Assembly: GCF_001050015.1 (NCBI RefSeq)
Contig: NZ_CVTB01000266.1
Coordinates: 1-42,200 of the forward strand
Origin: Mycolicibacterium malmesburyense
GTDB taxonomy: Bacteria > Actinomycetota > Actinomycetes > Mycobacteriales > Mycobacteriaceae
Length of the DNA stretch: 42,200 bases
Direction: 5' to 3'
In this document: positions 1-7,787 of the stretch, in pieces
Numbering within the stretch: the first letter of the stretch is position 1
How the letters are laid out: each line of letters begins with the position of its first letter
Program-made: the position numbers and the translations under genes
Notes under the pieces: generated by a model
Databases searched by the model: none
The model's input: the letters and a program-made list of their open reading frames with translations, nothing else
What the model was told of the DNA's origin: nothing

Positions 1-34
1 GTTTGTCGTCGACGACCAGACCCGCCTCGGTCAT
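1..34 (-). CDS. truB: TruB, tRNA pseudouridine-55 synthase, N-terminal fragment
   Basis: Only the first eleven codons are in the window. They read MTEAGLVVDDK, which resembles the start of TruB proteins, where a short lead is followed by G-[IL]-V-V-x-D-K-P. The ATG (32-34) overlaps the pptT stop as ATGA, and in M. tuberculosis truB lies directly downstream of pptT. TruB makes pseudouridine at position 55 of the tRNA T-loop. The call rests on these few residues plus recalled gene order, so it is tentative; the remainder lies left of the window. Confidence 0.6.
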   Translation of the reverse strand, partial: MTEAGLVVDDK

Positions 35-711
35 AGCACGATCGCGGTCAACGCCAAACCGTCGCGGACCGACCACCGGCCCGTCAGAGCCTTCAGCGGA
101 GGCCCGTGCATCGCCGCTGGGTCGATCAGGATCTGCGAGACGAACCCACCGGCGGTGCCGCTGTCGTCGACGTCGAAGACGATGTGCGCGTCTTCGAAGC
201 CCAGCCAGCGCTGGGTCAGCGGGAACCATGCCTTGTACGTCGCCTCCTTGGCGCAGAACAGGATTCGGTCCCAGTGCAGACCCTCGGGCAGCCGTTCGAG
301 CTCGGCGCGTTCGGCGGGCAGGCTGATCGCGTCGAGCACACCGTCGGGCAGCAGACCGTGCGGTTCGGCGTCGATGCCGACCGACCGCACCTCGCCGTGT
401 CGGCCGACCACCGCGCCGCGGTATCCCTCGCAGTGCGTCAGGGAGCCGACGACGCCGTCGGGCCAGCACGGTTCACCCTTCTCCCCCTTGAGGATCGGCA
501 CCGGCCCGACACCCAGCTCCGCGAGCGCCTGCCGCGCGCAGTACCGCACGGTGACGAACTCGTTGCGCCGCTTGGCCACCGACTTGGCGATCAGCGGCTC
601 CTCTTCGGGCAGCGGTGTGAGGTCCGGCGGATCGCGATAGACCTCGGCGGCGGCCAGCCCGGTCGTCGTCGCCGGGAGCACACCGGACAGCAGCGAAGCG
701 GCCACCGTCAT
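31..711 (-). CDS. pptT: 4'-phosphopantetheinyl transferase PptT (Sfp type)
   Basis: Transfers the 4'-phosphopantetheine arm of CoA to acyl- and peptidyl-carrier proteins of fatty acid, polyketide (mycolate, lipid virulence factor) and siderophore synthesis in the cytosol. The protein has 226 residues, about the M. tuberculosis length of 227. Seen directly: GIDAEPH near residues 112-118 (metal-binding D114 and E116) and FCAKEATYKAW near 152-162 (K155, E156 and K160), the two Sfp-family signatures, plus SLTHCEGY around 90-97. A longer upstream reading frame exists, but the ATG at 709-711 gives the family length and overlaps the pptH stop as ATGA. The gene is co-oriented and probably translationally coupled with pptH upstream and truB downstream. 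Confidence 0.96.
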   Translation of the reverse strand: MTVAASLLSGVLPATTTGLAAAEVYRDPPDLTPLPEEEPLIAKSVAKRRNEFVTVRYCARQALAELGVGPVPILKGEKGEPCWPDGVVGSLTHCEGYRGAVVGRHGEVRSVGIDAEPHGLLPDGVLDAISLPAERAELERLPEGLHWDRILFCAKEATYKAWFPLTQRWLGFEDAHIVFDVDDSGTAGGFVSQILIDPAAMHGPPLKALTGRWSVRDGLALTAIVL

Positions 712-1664
712 CGCGAAAACTGCCTGTCGCGGATCCGTTGCTGCATCTTCTGCGCGTTCTCCCGCATCTCCTGGGTGATCTCGAAGTGGCCGCCGAACTC
801 GTTGAGATATCCGGGCGGATACTGCGGATCCGGCAGGATCTGGCGCATCCAGCGATATGGCTTGCGGCGCCGCCACTCCCGCGGATATCCGACCGACACC
901 TCCTCGAACCGCACGCGGTCGTACCACGTGGTGCGCGGAATGTGCAGGTGTCCGTAGACCGAGCACACCGCGTTGTAGCGGGTGTGCCAGTCGGCGGTCG
1001 CGGTGGTGCCGCACCACAGCGAGAACTCCGGATAGAACATCGCGTCGCAGGGCTCGCGCACCATCGGGAAGTGGTTCACGAGCACCGTCGGCGTCATCCA
1101 GTCCAGATCCTCGAGACGCTTGCGGGTATGGGCCACCCGGTCGCGGCACCACGCATCGCGGGTCGCGTACGGCTCTGCCGACAAGAGGAACTCGTCGGTG
1201 CCGACGATGTTGCGCTCCTTGGCGATCGCCAGCCCCTCCGCCTTGGTGGCGGCACCGGCCGGCAGGAAGGTGTAGTCGTACAGCAGGAACATCGGCACGA
1301 TCGTGGCCGGGCCGCCCTCCTCGGTCCACACCGGGAACGGATGCTCGGGCGTGACGATGCCCATCTCGTCGCACATGTTGACCAGGTAGTCGTAGCGGGC
1401 CTTGCCGAAGATCTGCATCGGGTCCCGGTTGGTGGTCCACAGCTCGTGGTTCCCGGGAATCCAGATCACCTTGGCGAACCGCTTGCGGAGCAGATCCAGG
1501 GCCCACCGGATCTCGTCGGTGCGCTCGGCCACGTCCCCGGCGACGATGAGCCAGTCGTCCGGGGAGGCCGGATGCAGCGACTCCGTCACGGGTTTGTTGC
1601 CGGTGTGACCCGTGTGCAGGTCGCTGATCGCCCAGAGGGTGGGTCGTCGGCCGTCGCGTGTCAC
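708..1664 (-). CDS. pptH: Metallophosphoesterase, PptH-type phosphopantetheinyl hydrolase
   Basis: Calcineurin-like phosphoesterase of 318 residues. The metal-binding set is complete: SDLHTGH (D15, H17), AGDV (D44), GNHE (71-74), VNHFP, and GHLHIP toward the C-terminus. The M. tuberculosis orthologue Rv2795c (PptH) removes the 4'-phosphopantetheine that PptT installs, and its loss changes sensitivity to PptT inhibition. The same position next to pptT and the shared motifs support the same role here. The start is GTG at 1662-1664; TACCCT eight bases upstream could be a -10 hexamer. The stop overlaps the pptT start by four bases, so the opposing enzymes appear co-expressed. The hydrolase fold is certain; the specific substrate is inferred from orthology. 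Confidence 0.88.
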   Translation of the reverse strand: MTRDGRRPTLWAISDLHTGHTGNKPVTESLHPASPDDWLIVAGDVAERTDEIRWALDLLRKRFAKVIWIPGNHELWTTNRDPMQIFGKARYDYLVNMCDEMGIVTPEHPFPVWTEEGGPATIVPMFLLYDYTFLPAGAATKAEGLAIAKERNIVGTDEFLLSAEPYATRDAWCRDRVAHTRKRLEDLDWMTPTVLVNHFPMVREPCDAMFYPEFSLWCGTTATADWHTRYNAVCSVYGHLHIPRTTWYDRVRFEEVSVGYPREWRRRKPYRWMRQILPDPQYPPGYLNEFGGHFEITQEMRENAQKMQQRIRDRQFSR

Positions 1665-1707
1665 AACTGACCAGGGTACTTAACCGGCTGCGCGCGGCTC
1701 GCCCGGC

Positions 1708-1727
1708 AACTAGAACAGGTTCTCGTT
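1708..1727. promoter_or_regulatory. KstR-like 9-2-9 palindrome between pptH and DUF3558 gene
   Basis: AACTAGAAC, AG, GTTCTCGTT: the nine-base arms match at 8 of 9 positions. The core at 1711-1724, TAGAACAGGTTCTC, fits the published KstR consensus TnnAACnnGTTnnA except for its last base. KstR is the TetR-family repressor of sterol catabolism. The site sits 44-63 bases before the pptH start and 70-89 before the DUF3558 start, in a divergent gap, so either gene could be the target. The palindrome is seen in the sequence; the regulator is inferred. Confidence 0.5.
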
Positions 1728-1796
1728 TCCTCTTCGGCCGCCGGAAGGCGCCCGCTACACTCCCCGCAGGGTCGGACCGACGAACAAAGGGGTGAG

Positions 1797-2366
1797 ATGC
1801 TCGCCAAGCTGCGCTTGGTCTCGGCACTGTGCGCACTGATCGCCGCGGTGATGGTGGTGTGGCAGGCCAATCCGGCGGGCGCCCCGCGGGTCGATGCCGA
1901 CGACATCCCGATGACGAATGTCACGACGTCGATCAAGTGGCCCGTCATCGAGACCACCGATCCGGCCCCGTTCAATCCGTGCAAGCAGATCCCCCTGGAC
2001 GCGATTCAGGCGATGGGTCTGGCGTTCACCCCACCGACCCCCGAGGACCAGCTGCGCTGCCGCTACGACGCGGGCAACTACCAGATGGCCGTCGAGGCGA
2101 TCGTGTGGCGCACCTACGAGCAGACGCTGCCCGCCGACGCGGTCCAGCTCGACATCGACGGCCACCGCGCCGCGCAGTACTGGGTGATGAAGCCGACCGA
2201 CTGGAACAACCGGTGGTGGATCACCTGCATGATCGCCTTCGACACCAGCTACGGCGTGCTGCAGCAGTCGCTGTTCTACTCGCCGATTTACTCCGAGCCC
2301 GACCCCGACTGCATGCAGACCAACCTGCAGCGCGCCCACGACCTGATCCCGCACTACGTGTTCTGA
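1797..2366 (+). CDS. Secreted DUF3558-like protein
   Basis: 189 residues. The N-terminus MLAKLRLVSALCALIAAVMV is a basic tip followed by a hydrophobic stretch, that is, a signal peptide or anchor; no lipobox cysteine follows, so export rather than lipidation is likely. The body has the DUF3558 pattern: NPCKQIP early, then LRCRYD, and an even set of cysteines (C62, C87, C143 and C176 approximately) that could form disulfides outside the cell. The function of the family is not established. The ATG at 1797 is preceded by AAAGGGGTGAG as ribosome site, and TACACT at 1756-1761 is a candidate -10. It is convergent with the next gene, 18 bases apart. The family call is from memory of the motif pattern and is moderately sure. 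Confidence 0.75.
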   Translation: MLAKLRLVSALCALIAAVMVVWQANPAGAPRVDADDIPMTNVTTSIKWPVIETTDPAPFNPCKQIPLDAIQAMGLAFTPPTPEDQLRCRYDAGNYQMAVEAIVWRTYEQTLPADAVQLDIDGHRAAQYWVMKPTDWNNRWWITCMIAFDTSYGVLQQSLFYSPIYSEPDPDCMQTNLQRAHDLIPHYVF

Positions 2367-2384
2367 CGCGCCGCCGGCGTCGGC

Positions 2385-3452
2385 TCAGTCGTTTTCGATG
2401 CGGTCCATCGGGCTGGAGCGCTCCAGCATCCCGATCGTGTCCTCGCCGTCCCAGCGGTAGCGCACACCGGCCTGCTGCAACGCCGGGAACGACCAGTTGG
2501 CCATCTTCTCCCGTTGTTCGGCGGGGATCTCGGCGGGATCGGTGATGTCGTGGGTGGACAGCAGCGTCTCACCCTCGATGCGCACGGTGCCGCGGGCGGT
2601 TTCGAGCACCAGCGACACGTCCTCGCCGCGCGGGCGCAGGCGGCGCAGCCAGGGCGCCTCGACGACGCGCGCGGGAATCAGGCCGGCCGAGTCGGCGAGG
2701 TGGAGGTAGCCCTCGTTGTAGTTCGGCTGCCCGTCGGGCCGCGGCGGATAGGCGATGTAGCCGAACGCGCGTCCGCTGCCGAACAGCGCGGACTGCCAGC
2801 AGTGGCCCCAGAACCCCTCCAGGCGGCGGACGCCCTGGCGACGGATGCGCAGTCCGCTGCCCGAGAACGGATGCCGACGCCCCGCGGCCTCGACGACGCC
2901 CTCGGCGCGGAACAGCTGTTCGTAGCGGGCGCCGCCCATCAGGTCGCCGACGACCGTCGTCTGCAGCTGGGTGGCGGCGTCGGCCTGCATCGCGCCCTGA
3001 ATCCACGGCGGCACGGCCATCGTCGCCTCCACTTCGAACCGCACGTCGACCAGCGGGCCGTCCTTGTCGCCTGCGGCCAACGCCGTCGAGGACGTCTCGA
3101 CCGCCTGGCCCTCGAACGTCATCGTCCAGGTCTCGAAGGGCGAGACACACTCGAAGGTCAGCGGACCCGCACCAAGCACCGTCGGACGTCCGTCGCGGCC
3201 CTCGACCGGCGCACTCGGGCCGTCGGCGCGCACCCGGTACACGCATCCGTCGGCGAACGCCAGGTTGACCTGCACGCCGTGGGCTTCCCAGTTGGAGGCC
3301 ACCGCCTCGATGCCGATCCTCGGCAGGCCGACGACACCGCGGTCGTCGAACACCCAGAAGCTCACCGAATCCCGCATCTCGGGGTCCTGCGGCCGCTCGG
3401 CGAACATGTACTCCCGGTCGGGGTCGATGCCGCCGGTCAGGTCGATCGTCAT
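2385..3452 (-). CDS. Uncharacterised protein, sulfotransferase partner (DUF7064-like)
   Basis: 355 residues with no signal peptide or membrane segment. The sequence alternates short hydrophobic and polar stretches with many G, W and aromatic residues (e.g. FEGFWGHCW-like segment near 240, YIAYPPRPDGQPNYNEGYLH near 270), suggesting an all-beta, lipocalin- or AttH/CrtC-like fold. Proteins of this sort in mycobacteria are usually annotated as domains of unknown function (I believe DUF7064/7065). No catalytic motif can be named. The ATG at 3450-3452 overlaps the sulfotransferase stop as ATGA, so the two proteins are almost certainly made together and may act on the same hydrophobic substrate (inference). 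A longer frame upstream is the shadow of the sulfotransferase. Confidence 0.72.
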   Translation of the reverse strand: MTIDLTGGIDPDREYMFAERPQDPEMRDSVSFWVFDDRGVVGLPRIGIEAVASNWEAHGVQVNLAFADGCVYRVRADGPSAPVEGRDGRPTVLGAGPLTFECVSPFETWTMTFEGQAVETSSTALAAGDKDGPLVDVRFEVEATMAVPPWIQGAMQADAATQLQTTVVGDLMGGARYEQLFRAEGVVEAAGRRHPFSGSGLRIRRQGVRRLEGFWGHCWQSALFGSGRAFGYIAYPPRPDGQPNYNEGYLHLADSAGLIPARVVEAPWLRRLRPRGEDVSLVLETARGTVRIEGETLLSTHDITDPAEIPAEQREKMANWSFPALQQAGVRYRWDGEDTIGMLERSSPMDRIEND

Positions 3453-4585
3453 GGCGCGGTTTCCTTTTCGCGGTCGGTGTAGGCGGCGACGTAGGCGGCG
3501 AACAGCGGCCGAACCACGTTGTCGTCCAGTCCGAACGCCTCGGGGTCGGCCTTGGGGTGCGGCTCTCGCTTCTCGGCGTTCTCGGCCCACCACGCCCGCA
3601 TACCGGCCTCGAATTGTTCGGTCACCGGCTCGCCGAGCCAGGTGTACAGCCGTTTGACCTCGAGGATCGGATCCTGCTGCATGGCGCGAAAGTCGATGTC
3701 GTAGAACCGATCCGGGGTCTTGTCGCGGAATTTCATCACCCGGGCGATGCCCGTCGACCACTGCGTGACGTTGAGCTCACCGAGGTAGCTTCGGTCGAGG
3801 TGGTCGGTGAATCCGCCGACGATGTCGGCGTAGACGTCGACGACGGACAACAGCACGTCGGTGGGATCGCGATGCGTCATCACGAAACGGGCGTCGGGGA
3901 ACACGCGGTCGAGGTAGTCCAACGACAGCACGTGCGCCGGCGACTTGAGCCGCCACGGCCGGGTCGGCTCGCCCCACTGCAGCAACTTGAGCACCCGCCG
4001 TTCGTAGCGGTACGTCGAGGTGAAATCGGCGTCGTCGCAGAGCCATTGCGAGTAAGTGGGGATCTGCGCGTAGGCCTGAAAGATCTGCGACTTGAAGTCG
4101 AGCGCCATCAGGTCCAGGCATTCCATCGGGCCGCGGATGTCGGTGGGCACGTGGTGACGGCTGCCGACCAGGACGGGGCGCTGATCGGGCGGGATGCGCG
4201 GATCGTCGCCGCGCACGGTCGACGGCGGCGGGCACGGCTGAGCAGATTCCCAGCTGCGCAGGTAGCGGACGTCGGGGTCCTGTGCGAGCAGGAACGACAG
4301 CGCGGTCGACCCCGTCCTGGGCAGGCCGAGCCCGAACAGCGGCGCGGCGATGTGCTCGTCGTCGATCTCGGGATGTCGTCGGTACCAGTCCTCGACCTGG
4401 AGTCGCTGCGACAGGTGCAGCCCGATGCGGTTGTAGACGAAGTCCTCGCCGCGCGCGTTGAGCCGGGCCTCGTCGCGCAGCGCGCGAACCAGGATCTCCA
4501 GGCCCTCGCGGAACGAGTCGCCCCCGAAGTCGTCGAGCCCGGTGCGACCCTGGGCCGCGGTCAGCAGATCCCCGACAGATGCCAC
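3449..4585 (-). CDS. PAPS-dependent sulfotransferase family protein
   Basis: 378 residues. The 5'-phosphosulfate loop GLPRTGSTALSFLL is at 87-100, WRLKSPAH at 211-218, and the 3'-phosphate motif RFVMTHRDPTDVLLSV at 233-248, in the order and spacing of the Sulfotransfer_3 family. It would transfer sulfate from PAPS to an alcohol or amine; mycobacterial relatives act on sugars, lipids or sterols, and the acceptor here is unknown. The start is GTG (4583-4585) behind AGGTGGAGGT. It is transcribed away from a TetR gene across a 41-bp gap with an inverted repeat, and is coupled by ATGA to the uncharacterised gene downstream, so TetR control of the pair is likely. Confidence 0.9.
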   Translation of the reverse strand: MASVGDLLTAAQGRTGLDDFGGDSFREGLEILVRALRDEARLNARGEDFVYNRIGLHLSQRLQVEDWYRRHPEIDDEHIAAPLFGLGLPRTGSTALSFLLAQDPDVRYLRSWESAQPCPPPSTVRGDDPRIPPDQRPVLVGSRHHVPTDIRGPMECLDLMALDFKSQIFQAYAQIPTYSQWLCDDADFTSTYRYERRVLKLLQWGEPTRPWRLKSPAHVLSLDYLDRVFPDARFVMTHRDPTDVLLSVVDVYADIVGGFTDHLDRSYLGELNVTQWSTGIARVMKFRDKTPDRFYDIDFRAMQQDPILEVKRLYTWLGEPVTEQFEAGMRAWWAENAEKREPHPKADPEAFGLDDNVVRPLFAAYVAAYTDREKETAP

Positions 4586-4602
4586 GCTGCACCTCCACCT
4601 AT

Positions 4603-4624
4603 TGGTGACAGTACACTGCCACTA
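4603..4624. promoter_or_regulatory. Candidate TetR operator in divergent gap
   Basis: Inverted repeat TGGTGACAGT, AC, ACTGCCACTA with 8 of 10 arm positions paired. It ends two bases before the TetR ATG and lies 17 bases before the sulfotransferase GTG, so a bound dimer would block both starts. Autoregulation of a divergently placed TetR gene is the usual arrangement in this family; the assignment to this TetR is inference. Confidence 0.55.
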
Positions 4625-4626
4625 TT

Positions 4627-5235
4627 ATGGCCGGTCCGTCAACGCGTTCCTACGACAACAGTGTCCGCAGGCGTAAGGCCGCGCAGACCCGCGAGCGCAT
4701 CGTCGCCGCGGGTAGTGAGCTGGTGCACGAGTTCGACACCTGGGACTGGCGGGGGTTGACGTTCAAGGCCGTCGCCGCGCGGGCGGGCGTCGGCGAACGG
4801 ACCGTCTACCGGCACTTCCCGACCGAACGCCACCTGCACGACGCGGTAATGCAGCGGCTCGAGGCCGAGGCCGGGGTGTCCTACGACGACGTCACCCTGG
4901 CGAATCTGGGCGAGGTGACATCGCGGGTTTTCGCGTCGCTGCAACGCTTCTCGGTCAAGCACACCGGGCCGGCGCCGGCCGATCCGGCGTTCGTCAGCTC
5001 CGACGTCCGCCGCCGCGACGCGCTGCTGCGCGCGGTCGGCGACGCCGCACCCGAGCTGCCCGAGGAGCAACGGCGCGCGGTCGCCGGCCTGCTCGACGTG
5101 CTGTGGAGCCCGGCCACGTACGAACGCCTGGTCGCGGTGTGGGGCCTCGACGGCGATGCCGCGACCGCCGCGATCGACTGGTTGATGGCCGAGGTGACAC
5201 GGGCGATCCACCGCAACGACATCGCGTCTAAGTAG
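4627..5235 (+). CDS. TetR/AcrR family transcriptional regulator
   Basis: 202 residues. The N-terminal DNA-binding domain spans about 17-66: AQTRERIVAAGSELV (helix 1), then LTFKAVAARAGVGERTVYRHF (44-64), the canonical TetR helix-turn-helix ending in Y-R-H-F. The C-terminal helical part (70-200) is the ligand/dimer domain and is too divergent to name a ligand. The gene is divergent from the sulfotransferase pair and is followed nine bases later by a CocE-type hydrolase, so it probably controls both sides through the palindrome in the gap. The ATG at 4627 is only two bases from that palindrome, suggesting a very short leader or leaderless message. Confidence 0.93.
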   Translation: MAGPSTRSYDNSVRRRKAAQTRERIVAAGSELVHEFDTWDWRGLTFKAVAARAGVGERTVYRHFPTERHLHDAVMQRLEAEAGVSYDDVTLANLGEVTSRVFASLQRFSVKHTGPAPADPAFVSSDVRRRDALLRAVGDAAPELPEEQRRAVAGLLDVLWSPATYERLVAVWGLDGDAATAAIDWLMAEVTRAIHRNDIASK

Positions 5236-5244
5236 CCTCGTGAG

Positions 5245-6915
5245 GTGACCGCATCCTCCGTCGCCGCCCCGCCGGCATCCCGTTCGAAGGTCAAGCAGCT
5301 CACCGGACGCACCCTGTCCCGCCTGCTGCGGCTCCCACCGCACACCACCGACTTCACGGTCAACAAGGTCCTGGTGCCGATGCGAGACGGCGTCGAACTG
5401 CGCGCCGACCACTATGCGCCCGCCACGGCGGAGCCTGCGGGCACGTTGCTGGTCCGCTGTCCGTACGGCCGCGACTTTCCCTTCGCGGCGCTCTACGGCC
5501 GCGTCTACGCCGCGCGTGGCTATCACGTCGTCCTGCAGAGCGTGCGCGGCACCTACGGCTCCGGCGGCGAATTCAAACCGATGGTCAACGAGATCGCCGA
5601 CGGCGCCGACACCGTCGAGTGGCTGCGCAATCAGGACTGGTTCACCGGATCGTTCGCCACGATCGGGCTGTCGTATCTGGGATTCACGCAGTGGGCGTTG
5701 CTCACCGACCCGCCGCCGGAGATGAAGGCCGCGGTGATCACCGTCGGGGTGCACGACGTCAGCGGGCCGCGCTGGGGCCGCGGCTCGTTCGCGCTGAGCG
5801 ATTTCCTCGGCTGGAGCCATTTGATGGCGTTTCAGGAGGATCCGAACAGGGTGCGGGCCCTGGTGCGCCAGATGCGCTCGCGGCGTCGGCTCGCCCGCGC
5901 GATGGACCGGCTGCCGGCCGGTGAGTCGGGTCGGTCACTGCTGGGCTCCGGTGCGTCGTGGTGGGAGTCGTGGCTCGATCACCCCGATGCCGACGACCCG
6001 TTCTGGACGCCGTTGAACCTGCGCCGCGCCTTGGAGACCGCCGACATGCCGGTGCTGCTGATCGGCGGATGGCAGGACCTGTTCCTGGAGCAGACGATGA
6101 CGCAGTACCGGCGGCTGCGCGACCGCGGTGTCGAGGTGGGTCTGACCGTCGGCCCGTGGATCCACACCCAGTTGGTGACCAAGGCCGCGCCCACCGCGAT
6201 CCGCGAGACGCTCGACTGGCTGGACACGCATCTGAACGGTGCCGAGCCAAAGCGAAGCCAGCCGGTGCGTGTCTTCGTCAACGGTCAGGGGTGGATCGAG
6301 ATGCCCGAGTGGCCGCCGGCGATGCCCGAGGTGGTGCGATACCTGCAACCGGGCGGACGCCTCGGCGATGCCGTTCCGCCGGAGACCGCCGCACCGTCGA
6401 GCTTCACCTACAACCCGGCCAGTCCGACGCCGACCGTCGGCGGTCGGCTGCTGTCGCCGGAGGCCGGATACCGCAAGGACACCAGCCTGGCCCAGCGCGC
6501 CGACGTGTTGAGCTTCACCAGCGATCGCCTGCCCGCGGACAAGTACGTGGTCGGCGCGCCGGTGGTGGAGCTGTCGCATACGTGCGACAACCCGTACAAC
6601 GACCTGTTCGTGCGGGTGAGCGAGGTCGACGCGAAGGGGCGCTCACACAATGTGAGCGACGGATATATCTGCGCTGCAACGGATTCCGGCCAGGTGCGCA
6701 TCGAACTCGATCCGATCGCCCACCGCTTCCGCGCCGGTTCGCGGATCCGCGTGCTCGTCGCGGGCGGCTCGCATCCCCGGTTCGCGCGCAACCTCGGCAC
6801 CGGCGAACCGCTCGGGACGGGCACCAAGCTCGCGCCGGCCACCCATACGGTGCATCTCGGTGGTGGCGCGTCGCGGCTGATCCTGCCGGCCGGACCGCAG
6901 CCGCCGACCGGCTGA
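5245..6915 (+). CDS. CocE/NonD family hydrolase (peptidase S15 fold)
   Basis: 556 residues. The alpha/beta hydrolase part opens with VLVPMRDGVELRADHYAP (42-59), has RCPYGRD (71-77), the QSVRGTYGSGGEF oxyanion-side segment (98-110) and the nucleophile elbow GLSYLG (141-146, S143). The C-terminal half (from about 360) is the beta jelly-roll typical of X-Pro dipeptidyl peptidase/cocaine esterase relatives, including LSHTCDNPYNDLFVRVSEVDA-like strands. These enzymes cleave esters or acyl-peptide bonds; the substrate is unknown. No signal peptide is clear, so it is probably cytosolic. GTG start nine bases after the TetR stop, hence likely co-transcribed. It ends six bases from a convergent gene. 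Confidence 0.88.
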   Translation: MTASSVAAPPASRSKVKQLTGRTLSRLLRLPPHTTDFTVNKVLVPMRDGVELRADHYAPATAEPAGTLLVRCPYGRDFPFAALYGRVYAARGYHVVLQSVRGTYGSGGEFKPMVNEIADGADTVEWLRNQDWFTGSFATIGLSYLGFTQWALLTDPPPEMKAAVITVGVHDVSGPRWGRGSFALSDFLGWSHLMAFQEDPNRVRALVRQMRSRRRLARAMDRLPAGESGRSLLGSGASWWESWLDHPDADDPFWTPLNLRRALETADMPVLLIGGWQDLFLEQTMTQYRRLRDRGVEVGLTVGPWIHTQLVTKAAPTAIRETLDWLDTHLNGAEPKRSQPVRVFVNGQGWIEMPEWPPAMPEVVRYLQPGGRLGDAVPPETAAPSSFTYNPASPTPTVGGRLLSPEAGYRKDTSLAQRADVLSFTSDRLPADKYVVGAPVVELSHTCDNPYNDLFVRVSEVDAKGRSHNVSDGYICAATDSGQVRIELDPIAHRFRAGSRIRVLVAGGSHPRFARNLGTGEPLGTGTKLAPATHTVHLGGGASRLILPAGPQPPTG

Positions 6916-6921
6916 GGCGTA

Positions 6922-7482
6922 TCAACCCACGGAATCGTGAACGCGCGAGACGATCTCGTGCAGCGTGGCGTCGTCGTGCACCGGCGGCGCCCACTGCGGG
7001 TCGACGGGCAGCTGCACCCAACTGGTGCAGCCCCGGTACTCGGGTGTGCGTTCGAGTCGCAACGGCCGCACCAAGGGGCTGGCCTGCACGACGAGCGCGG
7101 TGAGGCGATGTTTGGGGCGAAAGTCGAGTCGGTCTGCACGCACCGACTCGTCGGTCCAGATATGCAGGGGCTCAATGTCTTTGAGGGCCTCGGGCCGGAC
7201 CACCTCGACCGCGGCGATCACGCGGGCACCGGCGCGGATCACCACCGCGTCGTCGGTGCTGTCGGCGGCCGCCGGTTCGAGCAGATCGCGGTGCTCGGGA
7301 CGCACGCGTTCGGCGTGGCTGTGCGCGACCGTCGGAAACAGCAGGAAGCGTGACGCGCTGACCGCGAACCGCTTCTCGTGGATGCCGCCTTTGCGCAGCA
7401 GCACGGTCTGCCTGCCGTCCAGCAACGCGTGCACCGCGGCGCTCCACTCCTTGAGCCCCGGCTGCGTCAGCGTCGTGGTCAT
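6922..7482 (-). CDS. DUF1802 family protein
   Basis: 186 residues, close to the usual length of this family. Recognisable DUF1802 features are L-x-E-W near the start (LKEWSAAVHALLDGRQTVLL), LLRKGGIHEKRF (28-39) and FLLFPTVAHSHAERVRP (46-62). The function is not known. There is no signal or membrane segment. The ATG is at 7480-7482. It lies four bases downstream of the DUF2277 gene on the same strand, so the two probably form an operon. Its stop is six bases from the end of the convergent CocE hydrolase, leaving no room for a separate terminator. Confidence 0.85.
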   Translation of the reverse strand: MTTTLTQPGLKEWSAAVHALLDGRQTVLLRKGGIHEKRFAVSASRFLLFPTVAHSHAERVRPEHRDLLEPAAADSTDDAVVIRAGARVIAAVEVVRPEALKDIEPLHIWTDESVRADRLDFRPKHRLTALVVQASPLVRPLRLERTPEYRGCTSWVQLPVDPQWAPPVHDDATLHEIVSRVHDSVG

Positions 7483-7486
7483 CCTC

Positions 7487-7771
7487 TTACGCCTTGGCCG
7501 TCGCCTTGGCCGCCTCTATGCGGGCGCGCACCTCCGGGCGGCGCAACGGCGGCACCGTCTTGGGGGGCTGGCGACGCGGCGGCAGGGACGCCAGCAGCCG
7601 TTGGGTGGTGGCGGTGACCTCCGCGACGGCCGCCTCGAAGGCGTCGGCGTTGGCCGCGGTCGGCCTGGTGAGGCCGCTGACCTTGCGGATGTACTGCCGC
7701 GCGGCCGCCTCGATCTCTTCGTCGGTCGCCGCCGGCTCGAGCCCGCGTAGCTCGGTGATGTTTCGGCACAT
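7487..7771 (-). CDS. DUF2277 family protein
   Basis: 94 residues starting MCRNITELRGLEP, the typical DUF2277 opening, then ATDEEIEAAARQYIRKVSG and a basic C-terminus (RPEVRARIEAAKATAKA). The pattern (C-R-N-I near the N-terminus, small helical protein, about 90 residues) fits the family, which has no assigned role. The frame extends upstream to 7870, but that part is antisense to the divergent crotonase and the ATG at 7769-7771 gives the family start. GGAG lies just upstream but close; a TATCGT hexamer ends six bases before the ATG, so a leaderless transcript is possible. Confidence 0.86.
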   Translation of the reverse strand: MCRNITELRGLEPAATDEEIEAAARQYIRKVSGLTRPTAANADAFEAAVAEVTATTQRLLASLPPRRQPPKTVPPLRRPEVRARIEAAKATAKA

Positions 7772-7777
7772 GGCTCC

Positions 7778-7787
7778 ACGATAGGTT
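7778..7787. promoter_or_regulatory. Overlapping divergent -10 hexamers (DUF2277 / echA16)
   Basis: In the 22-bp gap, TATCGT (minus, 7778-7783) and TAGGTT (plus, 7782-7787) overlap by two bases. Each fits TANNNT and ends exactly six bases before its start codon, the geometry of mycobacterial leaderless promoters. Only one polymerase could melt the site at a time. The hexamers are seen; activity is inferred. Confidence 0.5.

Noticed and set aside
31..1836. A 601-residue fusion of PptT with upstream sequence
   Set aside because: The upstream part is the out-of-frame shadow of pptH; the ATG at 711 gives the family length.
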